DNA of 10,342 nt from a bacterium (GCA_027364665.1 DAHXOW010000020.1:1-10342), one strand, 5' to 3'; numbered from the stretch's first letter, positions 1-6,477 are shown. A program made the numbers and translations. Notes: generated by a model from the letters alone, not told the origin.

Positions 1-133
1 AGACAGAAACCAAAGGGAAATTGCCAATATTTTGAAATTACCCATAACGAACACCAATCGGCTTTATAAAGAGCTCAGGGCGTTATGGAAACAATGGGAT
101 GGTTTAAAATCACTCGAGCCGCAAGCGGATTAG
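1..133 (+). CDS. 3' end of a gene with a sigma-region-4-like helix-turn-helix (partial)
   Basis: An open frame enters from the left edge (first full codon at position 2) and ends at TAG 131-133, with a second TAG directly after it. About 43 residues are visible. The stretch REIANILKLPITNTNRLYKE looks like the HTH of sigma-70 region 4: a helix starting R-E-I-A-N-I-L, a turn, then a recognition helix, followed by basic and aromatic residues (ALWKQW). This suggests a sigma-factor-like or other HTH DNA-binding protein, but the conserved upstream domains lie outside the window, so the family is only a guess. The strong terminator directly downstream fits a real gene end. Confidence 0.5.
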   Translation, partial: DRNQREIANILKLPITNTNRLYKELRALWKQWDGLKSLEPQAD

Positions 134-140
134 TAGCAAG

Positions 141-180
141 AAGAGCCTTTAGGTTAAGCCTAACAGGCTCTTATTTTTTT
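141..180 (+). terminator. Rho-independent terminator
   Basis: The arms AAGAGCCT (141-148) and AGGCTCTT (165-172) pair perfectly. They enclose a second perfect stem, TTAGG (149-153) with CCTAA (159-163), around a TTAAG loop; only C164 is unpaired. ATTTTTTT follows at 173-180. It starts 8 nt after the TAG of the upstream gene and would end that transcript. The following stretch to about 290 shows no convincing gene or structure. Confidence 0.92.
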
Positions 181-294
181 GATCAGACCCATTGCTCTTT
201 AGTGAGTACGGAGAACAAATTATCTATCCGTCTGCATTACGGAATAAGGTTAGATTTATAAACTCTTACCGACCAATTCTTTTTTTTACTCTTC

Positions 295-303
295 TGTGAT
301 AAT
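295..303 (+). promoter_or_regulatory. Candidate extended -10 promoter for tRNA-Ile
   Basis: TGTGATAAT is a TGn extended -10 followed by GATAAT (5 of 6 to TATAAT). It predicts a start near 310, about 11 nt before the mature tRNA. No good -35 is present 16-18 bp upstream. An alternative -10, TATTAT, lies at 303-308. Confidence 0.45.
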
Positions 304-320
304 ATTATCAATCAGGGCTC

Positions 321-397
321 GGGCTCGTAGCTCAGTTGGTTAGAGCAGACGTCTTATACACGTCATGTCGTAGGTTCGAATCCTACCGAGCCTACCA
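321..397 (+). tRNA. tRNA-Ile, anticodon UAU, CCA encoded
   Basis: This is a complete 77-nt cloverleaf. The acceptor GGGCTCG (321-327) pairs with CGAGCCT (387-393) with one G-U at 1-72. The D stem is GCTC/GAGC, and the anticodon stem GACGT/ACGTC is perfect around the loop CTTATAC (353-359). The T arm is GTAGG-TTCGAAT-CCTAC, the discriminator is A394, and CCA is encoded at 395-397. Anticodon positions 34-36 (355-357) read TAT, which decodes AUA. C4-G69, U12-A23, C29-G41, A37 and A73, known E. coli tRNA-Ile identity elements, are all present, supporting an isoleucine tRNA. Most bacteria instead read AUA with a CAU anticodon modified to lysidine by TilS. ATA codons are in ordinary use nearby (codons 4 and 28 of der). 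Confidence 0.93.
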
Positions 398-412
398 AAT
401 TATTCCGGAGGT

Positions 413-2377
413 CTAAAGGAGATCGACCGGATCTATTTCAACTGTCCAGCCTTTTTCCAGGTTTCCGATAATTGTTTTTAATTTACTCAACTCAAAGTTC
501 TTTCCTGTTTTAATTATCATATGATAACGATAGAAACCATTTAAACGCTCAAAATAACAAGGGGATGGTCCCAGAATCTCTGAATCAATTAAAGCAGGCA
601 GATGGTTTAATTTTTCTGTTAAATTACTTGTTTTTATCTTAATCAATTCAAGTTGCTTAGCGCGATAAACAAAACGGATTAATCGATAAAATGGCGGGTA
701 GCGATAAGAGCGGCGATTCTGTAATTCCCATCTGGCGTACCCTCCAAAATCATGATTAAGGGCGAAACGGATCAACGGATGTTCTGGTTGGAATGTTTGC
801 ATAACGGTTTTTCCAGGATTCTCGCCTCGTCCGGAACGTCCGGATACTTGAACAAGGAGGTTGAAAGTACTCTCAGAAGCACGATAATCGGGAAGTGACA
901 AACCGTTTTCGGCCATAAGAATTCCTACAAGATCAACATTAGGAATATCCCAGCCTTTTGCAATCATTTGAGTGCCTAAAAGAATGTCATATTTATTTTG
1001 ATAGAAATCGTGATACATGATCTGGAAGCTACCGCGGGATTTGGTGGTGTCACGGTCCATGCGTAAAACTCTGGCTTGCGGCAAAAATGTTTTTAATTCT
1101 TGTTCCACTCTTTCAGTCCCGAAACCACGAAGATCAATTTTTATCGATCCGCAAACCTGACAAGCGTCTGGTAGGCTTTCCATGTGATTACAGTGATGGC
1201 AAATCAGGCTTGGTTTAGCCTCTCCGGCTTGGCCTACAAAATGAACCGTTAAGGGAAGATTGCAGTCCGAGCAAGTCGAAATATTCCCACAGTTGGTACA
1301 CAAGGCAGCCTGGGCGTGTCCGCGGCGATTTAACAGCAGCACCGACTGGCGATGCTGATTAAACGTTTCTTTGAGATAACCACGTAACGGATCAGAAATC
1401 GCCTGTTTGGGCAAAAGCTTTTCCTGCTTTAAATCGATTAAGATCGTTTCCGGCAACCTTAATTGATTAAAACGATTCTTTAGGCTGACAAGCCGATAGT
1501 TTTCACTACCGGTCTTCCAAACGGAAGACAAGCTCGGAGTTGCCGAACCGAAAATCAGTTTAGCGTCTGTCAATTCGGAAATTTTTTCGGCAACCCAGTG
1601 TGTATCGTAACGCGGAATATTTTCCTGATAATATGATTTTTCGTGTTCTTCATCAACAACGATAAGGCCTAAATTATCAAAGGGTAAAAAAAGTGCTGAA
1701 CGTGATCCGACAACCACATTGGATGTCTTGTTTTTGACTTTCCACCAAGCCAGTCTTTTTTCAGCCTCAGACAAATCACTGTGCCAGGATACTACCTGTT
1801 CGAAAAAACGTTCCGTGAAACGCTGCACCGTTTGGGGAGTCAAGGCAATTTCTGGGACAAGGATCAGAACCTGTTTTCCTTGATTCAGCGATTCGGCAGC
1901 CATTTGTAAATAAATTTCGGTTTTACCAGATCCGGTAACGCCATGCAGAAGGAGAGGTTTTTGGCTCCCATGTATCAGATTAATTGCTTCGGTTTGCTCA
2001 GATGAAAGGTTGAAAGACTTTTTAGCTGCTTTTAACGGAGCGGGTAATGATGTTTTGGTCGGAGGTTTTGCCATCGGTAAGAACAAAAACAGGCTTTCGG
2101 CTAAAGGGTCTAGGAAATGTTCCGAGAGCTGTTTTGCAAGGTTGATTTGCCAATCTGTTAAGGCGAGATCGGGATGAATAACCTTTTTGATTGGACGATA
2201 GTTGATACCGGGTTTTTCTTTGACCGGATAACTCCAAACTAAGCCATTGATTAAGCGATTACGCAAAGGTAGACGAACCAAAAGTCCCCGTCTTAGATAT
2301 TTAGCTTCTTCATCTGAAATCAGATATGTGAATTCGGAACGCTTACCGGTACGAGGGATCAGGATATTGGCTAACAT
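413..2377 (-). CDS. priA: Primosomal protein N' (PriA, replication restart helicase)
   Basis: PriA is a 3'-to-5' superfamily 2 helicase that binds stalled forks and reloads the replicative helicase. The 654-residue protein has an N-terminal 3'-DNA-binding region (about 1-105) and a Walker A GVTGSGKT at 146-153. The DEEH box is at 242-245, with GSAT at 277-280. A zinc-binding insertion carries eight cysteines (360, 363, 369, 372, 393, 396, 406, 409). The C-terminal helicase motifs are GTQMIAKGWDIPN around 468-480 and QVSGRSGRG at 510-518. All catalytic and metal residues I know for the family are present. It is shorter than E. coli PriA (about 730). The start is ATG at 2375-2377 with no clear Shine-Dalgarno; a promoter lies about 35 nt upstream. 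The gene ends 15 nt from the convergent tRNA-Ile. Confidence 0.97.
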   Translation of the reverse strand: MLANILIPRTGKRSEFTYLISDEEAKYLRRGLLVRLPLRNRLINGLVWSYPVKEKPGINYRPIKKVIHPDLALTDWQINLAKQLSEHFLDPLAESLFLFLPMAKPPTKTSLPAPLKAAKKSFNLSSEQTEAINLIHGSQKPLLLHGVTGSGKTEIYLQMAAESLNQGKQVLILVPEIALTPQTVQRFTERFFEQVVSWHSDLSEAEKRLAWWKVKNKTSNVVVGSRSALFLPFDNLGLIVVDEEHEKSYYQENIPRYDTHWVAEKISELTDAKLIFGSATPSLSSVWKTGSENYRLVSLKNRFNQLRLPETILIDLKQEKLLPKQAISDPLRGYLKETFNQHRQSVLLLNRRGHAQAALCTNCGNISTCSDCNLPLTVHFVGQAGEAKPSLICHHCNHMESLPDACQVCGSIKIDLRGFGTERVEQELKTFLPQARVLRMDRDTTKSRGSFQIMYHDFYQNKYDILLGTQMIAKGWDIPNVDLVGILMAENGLSLPDYRASESTFNLLVQVSGRSGRGENPGKTVMQTFQPEHPLIRFALNHDFGGYARWELQNRRSYRYPPFYRLIRFVYRAKQLELIKIKTSNLTEKLNHLPALIDSEILGPSPCYFERLNGFYRYHMIIKTGKNFELSKLKTIIGNLEKGWTVEIDPVDLL

Positions 2378-2407
2378 AAAAAGAGAATACCATCACGAAC
2401 GAAGAAA

Positions 2408-2416
2408 TGATATAAT
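2408..2416 (+). promoter_or_regulatory. Candidate extended -10 promoter for der
   Basis: TGATATAAT is a perfect TGn-TATAAT extended -10. It predicts a start near 2423 and a 5' leader of about 50 nt to the der ATG. The -35 region is poor, as expected for an extended -10 promoter. It overlaps the opposing priA promoter. Confidence 0.6.
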
Positions 2417-2420
2417 AGCA
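2412..2420 (-). promoter_or_regulatory. Candidate extended -10 promoter for priA
   Basis: Read on the minus strand, TGCTATTAT is TGn plus TATTAT (5 of 6). It predicts a start near 2405 and a leader of roughly 28 nt to the priA ATG. It lies on the same bases as the der -10 on the other strand. No good -35 was seen. Confidence 0.45.
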
Positions 2421-2473
2421 AACTGCAAAAACAGCAGGTAGTCAGATATCATAAATTTAAGGAAATTTGCATA

Positions 2474-3775
2474 ATGGCACTGATAGCTTTGGTGGGTCGC
2501 CCGAATGTCGGAAAATCAACTCTTTTTAATAGATTGATTGGTCAACGCAAGGCGATAGAATCTGATCTTCCGGGAACGACCCGTGATCGAATTTATGGGC
2601 AAATTGAAAATGAAGAACAGGTTGCTATATTATCCGATTTGGCCGGTCTGACTGATAATGAATCTGATCAGTTGACCGAAAAAACAAAGGAACAAATAGG
2701 AATAGCGATTGAGAAAGCTGATTTGATAATTATGGTCACCAGTGCCATAGATGGAGTTTTAAATGAGGATCATAAAATTGCCGACTATTTGCGCAAACAA
2801 AATAAACCAGTGCTTTTGGCGGTAAACAAATCAGACAACCGGGTGCTTGATGCCGCTTCTGCCAATTTTATGAGCCTGGGCTTTCCGGATACCGTGGCGG
2901 TATCAGCTATTCACAATTCAGGCATATCCGATTTGACTGATCTAATCTGGCAAAAACTCCCTAGGAGTCGTCGGGTTAAGGCGGGTGCTAGTCGAGTGAA
3001 AGTCGCAATAATAGGTCGCCCGAATGTCGGAAAATCAACTTTGTTAAATCACTACGCCGGCGAAAAGAGAGCGATCGTTTCCGATTTGGCGGGGACAACC
3101 AGAGACAGCATTGAAATATCGGTAACGCATCACAATGATACGATCGACTTTTTAGATACGGCAGGATTTAGACACCGCGGACAGGTTGGCAGAGGAATTG
3201 AGAAATATTCGTTTTTAAGAACGCTGTCTGCCGTTGAAGAGGCTGACATCAGCGTACTTTTAATTGACCCGAAAGAAGGCGCCGTTGCGGGTGACGCTAA
3301 AGCAGCTGGAGTAGCGGCCGAATTAAATAAAGGGTTGATAATTGCTGTTAACAAATGGGATTTATATGGCGATACGGATGATGACAGTTCGCGTGAGCGT
3401 ATTTTGAACATGGCCAGGGAGACTTTGGAATTTGTTCCGTGGGCACCGGTTATTTTTATCTCCGGAAAGGACGGATTAAATGATCGAAAATTATTGGAAT
3501 TGATTGTGAAAGTAAAACTGGCCAGAGAACAAAAAATATCAGATGACCAAACAGCGAAAATAATCACCGAAGCCGCTGCGAGGCACCCACATTTACCAAA
3601 AATTTATAGTTTAAAACAATTTGAAAAAATTAACGAGCCGATATTTCGCCTCGAAATCAACCGGCCTGAGAGCTGGCATTTTTCCTTCAGCCGTTTTATT
3701 GAAAATTTAATCAGAGAACAGGTGCCGTTTAACGGAACAGCGATTAAAATTGAGACCGTTGCTCATTCACGATGA
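2474..3775 (+). CDS. der: Der (EngA), double-domain ribosome-assembly GTPase
   Basis: Der has two tandem GTPase domains and a C-terminal KH-like domain, and acts in maturation of the 50S subunit. In domain 1 the P-loop GRPNVGKS is at 8-15, DLPGTTRD at 31-38, a G3 motif written DLAG at 55-58 (usually DTAG), NKSD at 118-121 and SA at 144-145. In domain 2 GRPNVGKS is at 181-188, DLAGTTRD about 204-211, DTAG at 228-231, NKWD at 293-296 and SGK at 330-332. The KH-like domain follows from about 350. The 433-residue length is normal. The ATG at 2474 is preceded by TAAGGA (2458-2463), a good Shine-Dalgarno. The last 9 bp, including the TGA, overlap the end of convergent lepB. Confidence 0.97.
   Translation: MALIALVGRPNVGKSTLFNRLIGQRKAIESDLPGTTRDRIYGQIENEEQVAILSDLAGLTDNESDQLTEKTKEQIGIAIEKADLIIMVTSAIDGVLNEDHKIADYLRKQNKPVLLAVNKSDNRVLDAASANFMSLGFPDTVAVSAIHNSGISDLTDLIWQKLPRSRRVKAGASRVKVAIIGRPNVGKSTLLNHYAGEKRAIVSDLAGTTRDSIEISVTHHNDTIDFLDTAGFRHRGQVGRGIEKYSFLRTLSAVEEADISVLLIDPKEGAVAGDAKAAGVAAELNKGLIIAVNKWDLYGDTDDDSSRERILNMARETLEFVPWAPVIFISGKDGLNDRKLLELIVKVKLAREQKISDDQTAKIITEAAARHPHLPKIYSLKQFEKINEPIFRLEINRPESWHFSFSRFIENLIREQVPFNGTAIKIETVAHSR
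2495..2521 (+). repeat. 27-bp direct repeat, copy 1 (Der domain 1 P-loop)
   Basis: The 27 bases encoding Der residues 8-16 are identical to 3014-3040, including every third codon position. The copies lie 519 bp apart in the same frame. Confidence 0.95.
3014..3040 (+). repeat. 27-bp direct repeat, copy 2 (Der domain 2 P-loop)
   Basis: This is the second exact copy of the 27-bp P-loop segment at 2495-2521, encoding Der residues 181-189. Flanking sequence diverges immediately on both sides. Confidence 0.95.
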
Positions 3776-4414
3776 GTATGTAATGTGTTGCAAGATTCCT
3801 AAATTATCTGTCCGATAAACAGTTAGAAAAGCCCGGCCGATAAGGTCGCTGGCGGGAACCAGGTTCCAGTCTCTGGAATCATCAGAGTGATCGCGATTAT
3901 CTCCCATCACAAAATAATTGTTCGGTCCTACCGTCCATGACTGTGGCGCATAACTCCCGTCTACGGTTGTTTGCTGGCCGGGAGTTAGATATTTTTCGGA
4001 TAATACTTCTCCTTTGGGATGGTTTGAGTTGTAAATAGTAACTTTGCCCTTGGCAATTACAACGGTATCTCCGGGTAAACCGATGACTCGTTTTACATAA
4101 TTAACGCTGGTATTAAGAGGGTATTTGAATACGATAATATCGCCTCTGCTGGGATGGGAATAGAGCAAACCGGTTTTTTCGACCAGAAGATACTCATAGT
4201 TATGTAATGTCGGCTCCATCGAACTGCCGTCTACCACAAAAGGCTCAATAAAATAAGCTCTGATAATCAAAGCAATGATCAAAACTCCGATAACCGTTTT
4301 GGCAATTTCATACAAAAAACGCATTACATATGAAATCGGGTGTTCTGCAATCGGTTTTTTGACCGAGGTCACGTCATGATTTTGTTCATCGGTTGATTTA
4401 GTGATATCGTTCAT
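3767..4414 (-). CDS. lepB: Signal peptidase I
   Basis: This membrane-bound Ser/Lys protease removes signal peptides from secreted proteins. The 215-residue protein has a charged cytoplasmic N-terminus of about 37 residues and a single membrane helix (about 38-58, rich in I, L and V). The catalytic serine box DGSSMEPTL has its nucleophile at Ser65. The lysine box VKRVIGLPGD has its general base at Lys108. The C-terminal box GDNRDHSDDSRDW lies near 171-183. All S26-family boxes are intact, and the single helix is the type common outside Enterobacteria. The start is ATG at 4412-4414; Met31 is an alternative internal start just before the helix. No clear Shine-Dalgarno precedes the ATG. It lies 52 nt downstream of the metallophosphoesterase on the same strand. 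Confidence 0.95.
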   Translation of the reverse strand: MNDITKSTDEQNHDVTSVKKPIAEHPISYVMRFLYEIAKTVIGVLIIALIIRAYFIEPFVVDGSSMEPTLHNYEYLLVEKTGLLYSHPSRGDIIVFKYPLNTSVNYVKRVIGLPGDTVVIAKGKVTIYNSNHPKGEVLSEKYLTPGQQTTVDGSYAPQSWTVGPNNYFVMGDNRDHSDDSRDWNLVPASDLIGRAFLTVYRTDNLGILQHITYSS

Positions 4415-4423
4415 GCTTTTACG

Positions 4424-4432
4424 ATCATAACA
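4424..4432 (-). promoter_or_regulatory. Candidate extended -10 promoter for lepB
   Basis: Read on minus, TGTTATGAT is TGn plus TATGAT (5 of 6). It would start transcription near 4417, only 2-3 nt before the lepB ATG, giving an almost leaderless mRNA. This fits the missing Shine-Dalgarno, but no -35 supports it. Confidence 0.3.
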
Positions 4433-4466
4433 ATTTTTTGTTTAATGTGAAACTTGGGCTAATAAC

Positions 4467-5162
4467 TTAATAAGCAATTTCTTTGGCTTGTATTCCTGAC
4501 CTGTTGATTAATAAGTATTGGCCATAACCCCAATTAAACAGGCCGCTGTCGGCGAATTTGGCGTTCTCATTGACTTCCTGACAGTGGGTATGACCGCAAA
4601 TCAGCCAATAATCTTTCGGCAAATTGGTCTTTTTCCAATTGAGCATTTTTCTGTTTCCTTTTGCATATATCTTCAGATATTTTTTGCCGATTATCTTGAC
4701 CATTATTCCTTCAAAGACGTTTCCCAGGTTACGGATTTTTCTAGGAATGACCAGGCGCTTGTCGACAGTCGGTGCCAAACGGTCTCCGTGTTCGAAATAA
4801 TAAACCTGGCCGAAAGTTTTGAGAGCAAATTTATTAGACTGAAAGGAAGAAAAAGTTCCTTCCTGAACAAAACTTTCTGGATCATGATTTCCGAAAAGAT
4901 AAAATGTCGTTTTGTTCTTTAGCGTTATGAACAACTTTTTCCATTCCGAACCGGCAATATCTGGCCAATCATTTCTGTATCCGTCGACAATATCGCCGTT
5001 TAAAACTATGACTTCTGCCTGATCGATCAACCGATTCAGGGCATCTGCTTTCCCGGGATCAAACCTGCTGTTGAGATGAATATCAGAAATGACCAGAACT
5101 TTTTTATCATCCAAATCGACAATGGGAGTTTCCTTAAAATGCATAATATGCATTCTAGGCAT
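4467..5162 (-). CDS. Calcineurin-like metallophosphoesterase (LpxH/YfcE-like)
   Basis: This 231-residue protein has the full set of calcineurin-like dimetal motifs: SDIH (Asp27, His29), NGDIVDG (Asp57), GNHD at 91-94 and GHTH at 190-193. A further conserved-looking EHGDRL is at 124-129. It should be a cytosolic or peripheral phosphoesterase. Overall shape resembles the UDP-2,3-diacylglucosamine hydrolase (LpxH) group, but motif matches cannot set the substrate and no lipid A gene is in view. The ATG at 5160-5162 is chosen because AGGA lies 5 nt upstream; Met4 and Met7 are possible alternatives. It lies downstream of tRNA-Val and upstream of lepB, all on minus, with no terminator visible between them. 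Confidence 0.88.
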   Translation of the reverse strand: MPRMHIMHFKETPIVDLDDKKVLVISDIHLNSRFDPGKADALNRLIDQAEVIVLNGDIVDGYRNDWPDIAGSEWKKLFITLKNKTTFYLFGNHDPESFVQEGTFSSFQSNKFALKTFGQVYYFEHGDRLAPTVDKRLVIPRKIRNLGNVFEGIMVKIIGKKYLKIYAKGNRKMLNWKKTNLPKDYWLICGHTHCQEVNENAKFADSGLFNWGYGQYLLINRSGIQAKEIAY

Positions 5163-5294
5163 TTTTATCCTGAAACAAAAGCAATCTCAAACAAAACTGT
5201 TATTTACCGGCGAGGACACTGTTGTTGCGGTTATTTATTTTTTCTAACATTTTTGTTAAAGCTGATGATAATTGTAGAACAAATTCCTAAATAT

Positions 5295-5371
5295 TGGTGG
5301 GCAATACTGGACTTGAACCAGTGACCTCCGCAATGTGAATGCGGCGCTCTAACCAACTGAGCTAATTACCC
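5295..5371 (-). tRNA. tRNA-Val, anticodon CAC, CCA encoded
   Basis: On the minus strand the acceptor GGGTAAT pairs perfectly with ATTGCCC. The D stem is GCTC/GAGC, and the anticodon stem CCGCA/TGCGG encloses the loop TTCACAT. The T arm is ACTGG-TTCAAGT-CCAGT, with discriminator A and encoded CCA at 5297-5295. The anticodon (5337-5335) reads CAC, decoding GUG. Total length is 77 nt. The downstream 130 nt to the metallophosphoesterase hold no clear terminator and no other gene I can support. Confidence 0.94.
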
Positions 5372-5382
5372 GATGCGACTGA

Positions 5383-5391
5383 AGTTTAACA
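5383..5391 (-). promoter_or_regulatory. Candidate extended -10 promoter for tRNA-Val
   Basis: Minus-strand TGTTAAACT is TGn plus TAAACT (4 of 6), placing the start near 5376, about 5 nt before the mature tRNA. It shares bases with the -35 of the opposing channel promoter. No convincing -35. Confidence 0.35.
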
Positions 5392-5415
5392 CATCTCGGC
5401 TTCTTTGAATATAAG
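5386..5415 (+). promoter_or_regulatory. Candidate promoter for the channel-lgt-lspA-like run
   Basis: TTAACA (5386-5391, 5 of 6 to TTGACA), an 18-bp spacer and TATAAG (5410-5415, 5 of 6) predict a start near 5422 and a leader of about 19 nt. A second possible promoter, TTGAAT (5405-5410), 16 bp, TACAAT (5427-5432), would give a nearly leaderless transcript at the 5441 ATG. Confidence 0.5.
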
Positions 5416-5446
5416 AAATGACACTGTACAATAATAAGAAATGACA
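5411..5446 (+). repeat. 13-bp direct repeat around the channel start codon
   Basis: ATAAGAAATGACA occurs at 5411-5423 and again at 5434-5446, 23 bp apart. The second copy contains the annotated ATG; the first contains an out-of-frame ATG (5418) opening an 8-codon frame. That frame's TGA (5442-5444) overlaps the real start as ATGA. Confidence 0.85.
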
Positions 5447-6475
5447 ACCAATACCGATTTTGACCATAACGAGTATCGTCGAATTAAAATTCTAGGCATG
5501 ATTGTCCTGGTCTTACTGATTTACGGAATAATCGGCTATATTTTAATTGACGGGCTTAGTTTTACAGATGCATTCTTGCGCGTCTTGCTGGTTTTTTCTA
5601 CACTGGGATTTAGTGAGGCAACGACCCAAGGACTAGCAGGAAAATGGTTCACCATTTTACTGATAGTTGCCGGTGACAGTTTGATTTTGTACGTTGCAAC
5701 TACGGTCGTAAGAGAAATAGTCGAAGGTGAAGTTACCGGATCCTGGAAAAAAATACGAATGTTGAAAAAGATTCAAGGATTAAAAGATCACGTGGTTATA
5801 TGCGGTTTTGGACGAGTTGGTCGTCAAGTCGCTGAAGAAGTTGCGGCTGAAAACATACCAGTCGTGGTTATTGATCGAGAAGATAAATCGGATGAATGTT
5901 TAAAACAAGGATATTATTTTGTCCACGGAGACTCCTCCGTCGAAGACGCTCCGCTAATTGAGGCCAATGCTCAAAAAGCGCGAAGTATTGTTATTGCCAT
6001 CGGTAATGACAGCGACGGGCTGGCGGCAGCTGTGAACGTTTCTGCTCTTTGTCCTGATGTTTATACCGTCGGACGCGCCAGTAATCGACAAGCCGAAGCG
6101 AGATTATTGAGAAGCGGTGTCGATCGGGTTGTTATGCCTGCAACCATTGGCGGTTATCATATGGCGACCATGGCACTTCGACCGTCGGTGATTGATTTTA
6201 TCGATATGATTTTGGACAGTAAGCATGATGAGTTACAGATCGAAGAAGTCATTATTCAGGAAGATTCGGAAATTGATGGCCAGAAGATTGGCGACTTATT
6301 CGCAAAGAGCAGCGGGATCAGAGTTCTGGCCGTACAGAGGTTCAATGCTGCGGGTTTTATCCGTCCTAACACCAACACGGTAGTGCGCGTTGGCGACCGG
6401 CTGATTTTATTAGGTAAGAACGAACAAATGAGTTCGATTATCGTAAAAGCCGGTCAGTTAAAGAAAGGGCAATAA
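5441..6475 (+). CDS. Two-helix ion channel with RCK (TrkA-N/TrkA-C) domain, MthK-like
   Basis: This is a probable gated potassium-type channel of 344 residues. TM1 spans about 17-38, a pore helix and filter 43-59, TM2 about 68-90. The pore segment reads FSTLGFSE (52-59) where canonical K+ channels have TVGYGD, so filter glycine 2 is serine. An RCK N domain starts near 115 with the Rossmann motif GFGRVG (122-127) and an acidic residue ending beta-2 (Asp145), the usual nucleotide-binding pattern. An RCK C domain spans about 265-340. The ATG at 5441 has only a weak AAGAA ahead of it. The gene is followed after 2 nt by the Lgt-family gene, suggesting one transcript. Ion selectivity cannot be read with confidence from this filter. 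Confidence 0.88.
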   Translation: MTTNTDFDHNEYRRIKILGMIVLVLLIYGIIGYILIDGLSFTDAFLRVLLVFSTLGFSEATTQGLAGKWFTILLIVAGDSLILYVATTVVREIVEGEVTGSWKKIRMLKKIQGLKDHVVICGFGRVGRQVAEEVAAENIPVVVIDREDKSDECLKQGYYFVHGDSSVEDAPLIEANAQKARSIVIAIGNDSDGLAAAVNVSALCPDVYTVGRASNRQAEARLLRSGVDRVVMPATIGGYHMATMALRPSVIDFIDMILDSKHDELQIEEVIIQEDSEIDGQKIGDLFAKSSGIRVLAVQRFNAAGFIRPNTNTVVRVGDRLILLGKNEQMSSIIVKAGQLKKGQ

Positions 6476-6477
6476 GC

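Noticed and set aside
248..287. Possible terminator before tRNA-Ile (weak GGT...ACC pairing followed by eight T's)
   Set aside because: The stem has several mismatches and the good terminator for the upstream gene is already at 141-180; the T run is more likely promoter spacer.
3130..3567. 145-codon minus-strand open frame within der
   Set aside because: It lies wholly antisense to well-conserved Der coding sequence, has no ribosome-binding site and its product resembles no family I know; a shadow frame.
3762..3776. Small hairpin CTCAT-TCACG-ATGAG at the der/lepB junction as terminator
   Set aside because: Only five A/T-rich pairs, no T run on either side, and it lies in coding sequence.
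4518..4922. 134-codon plus-strand open frame within the metallophosphoesterase gene
   Set aside because: Antisense to intact phosphoesterase motifs and without supporting signals.
5331..5341. Reading the 5295-5371 tRNA as tRNA-His (GTG seen on the plus strand)
   Set aside because: The cloverleaf and encoded CCA only form on the minus strand, where the anticodon is CAC (Val).
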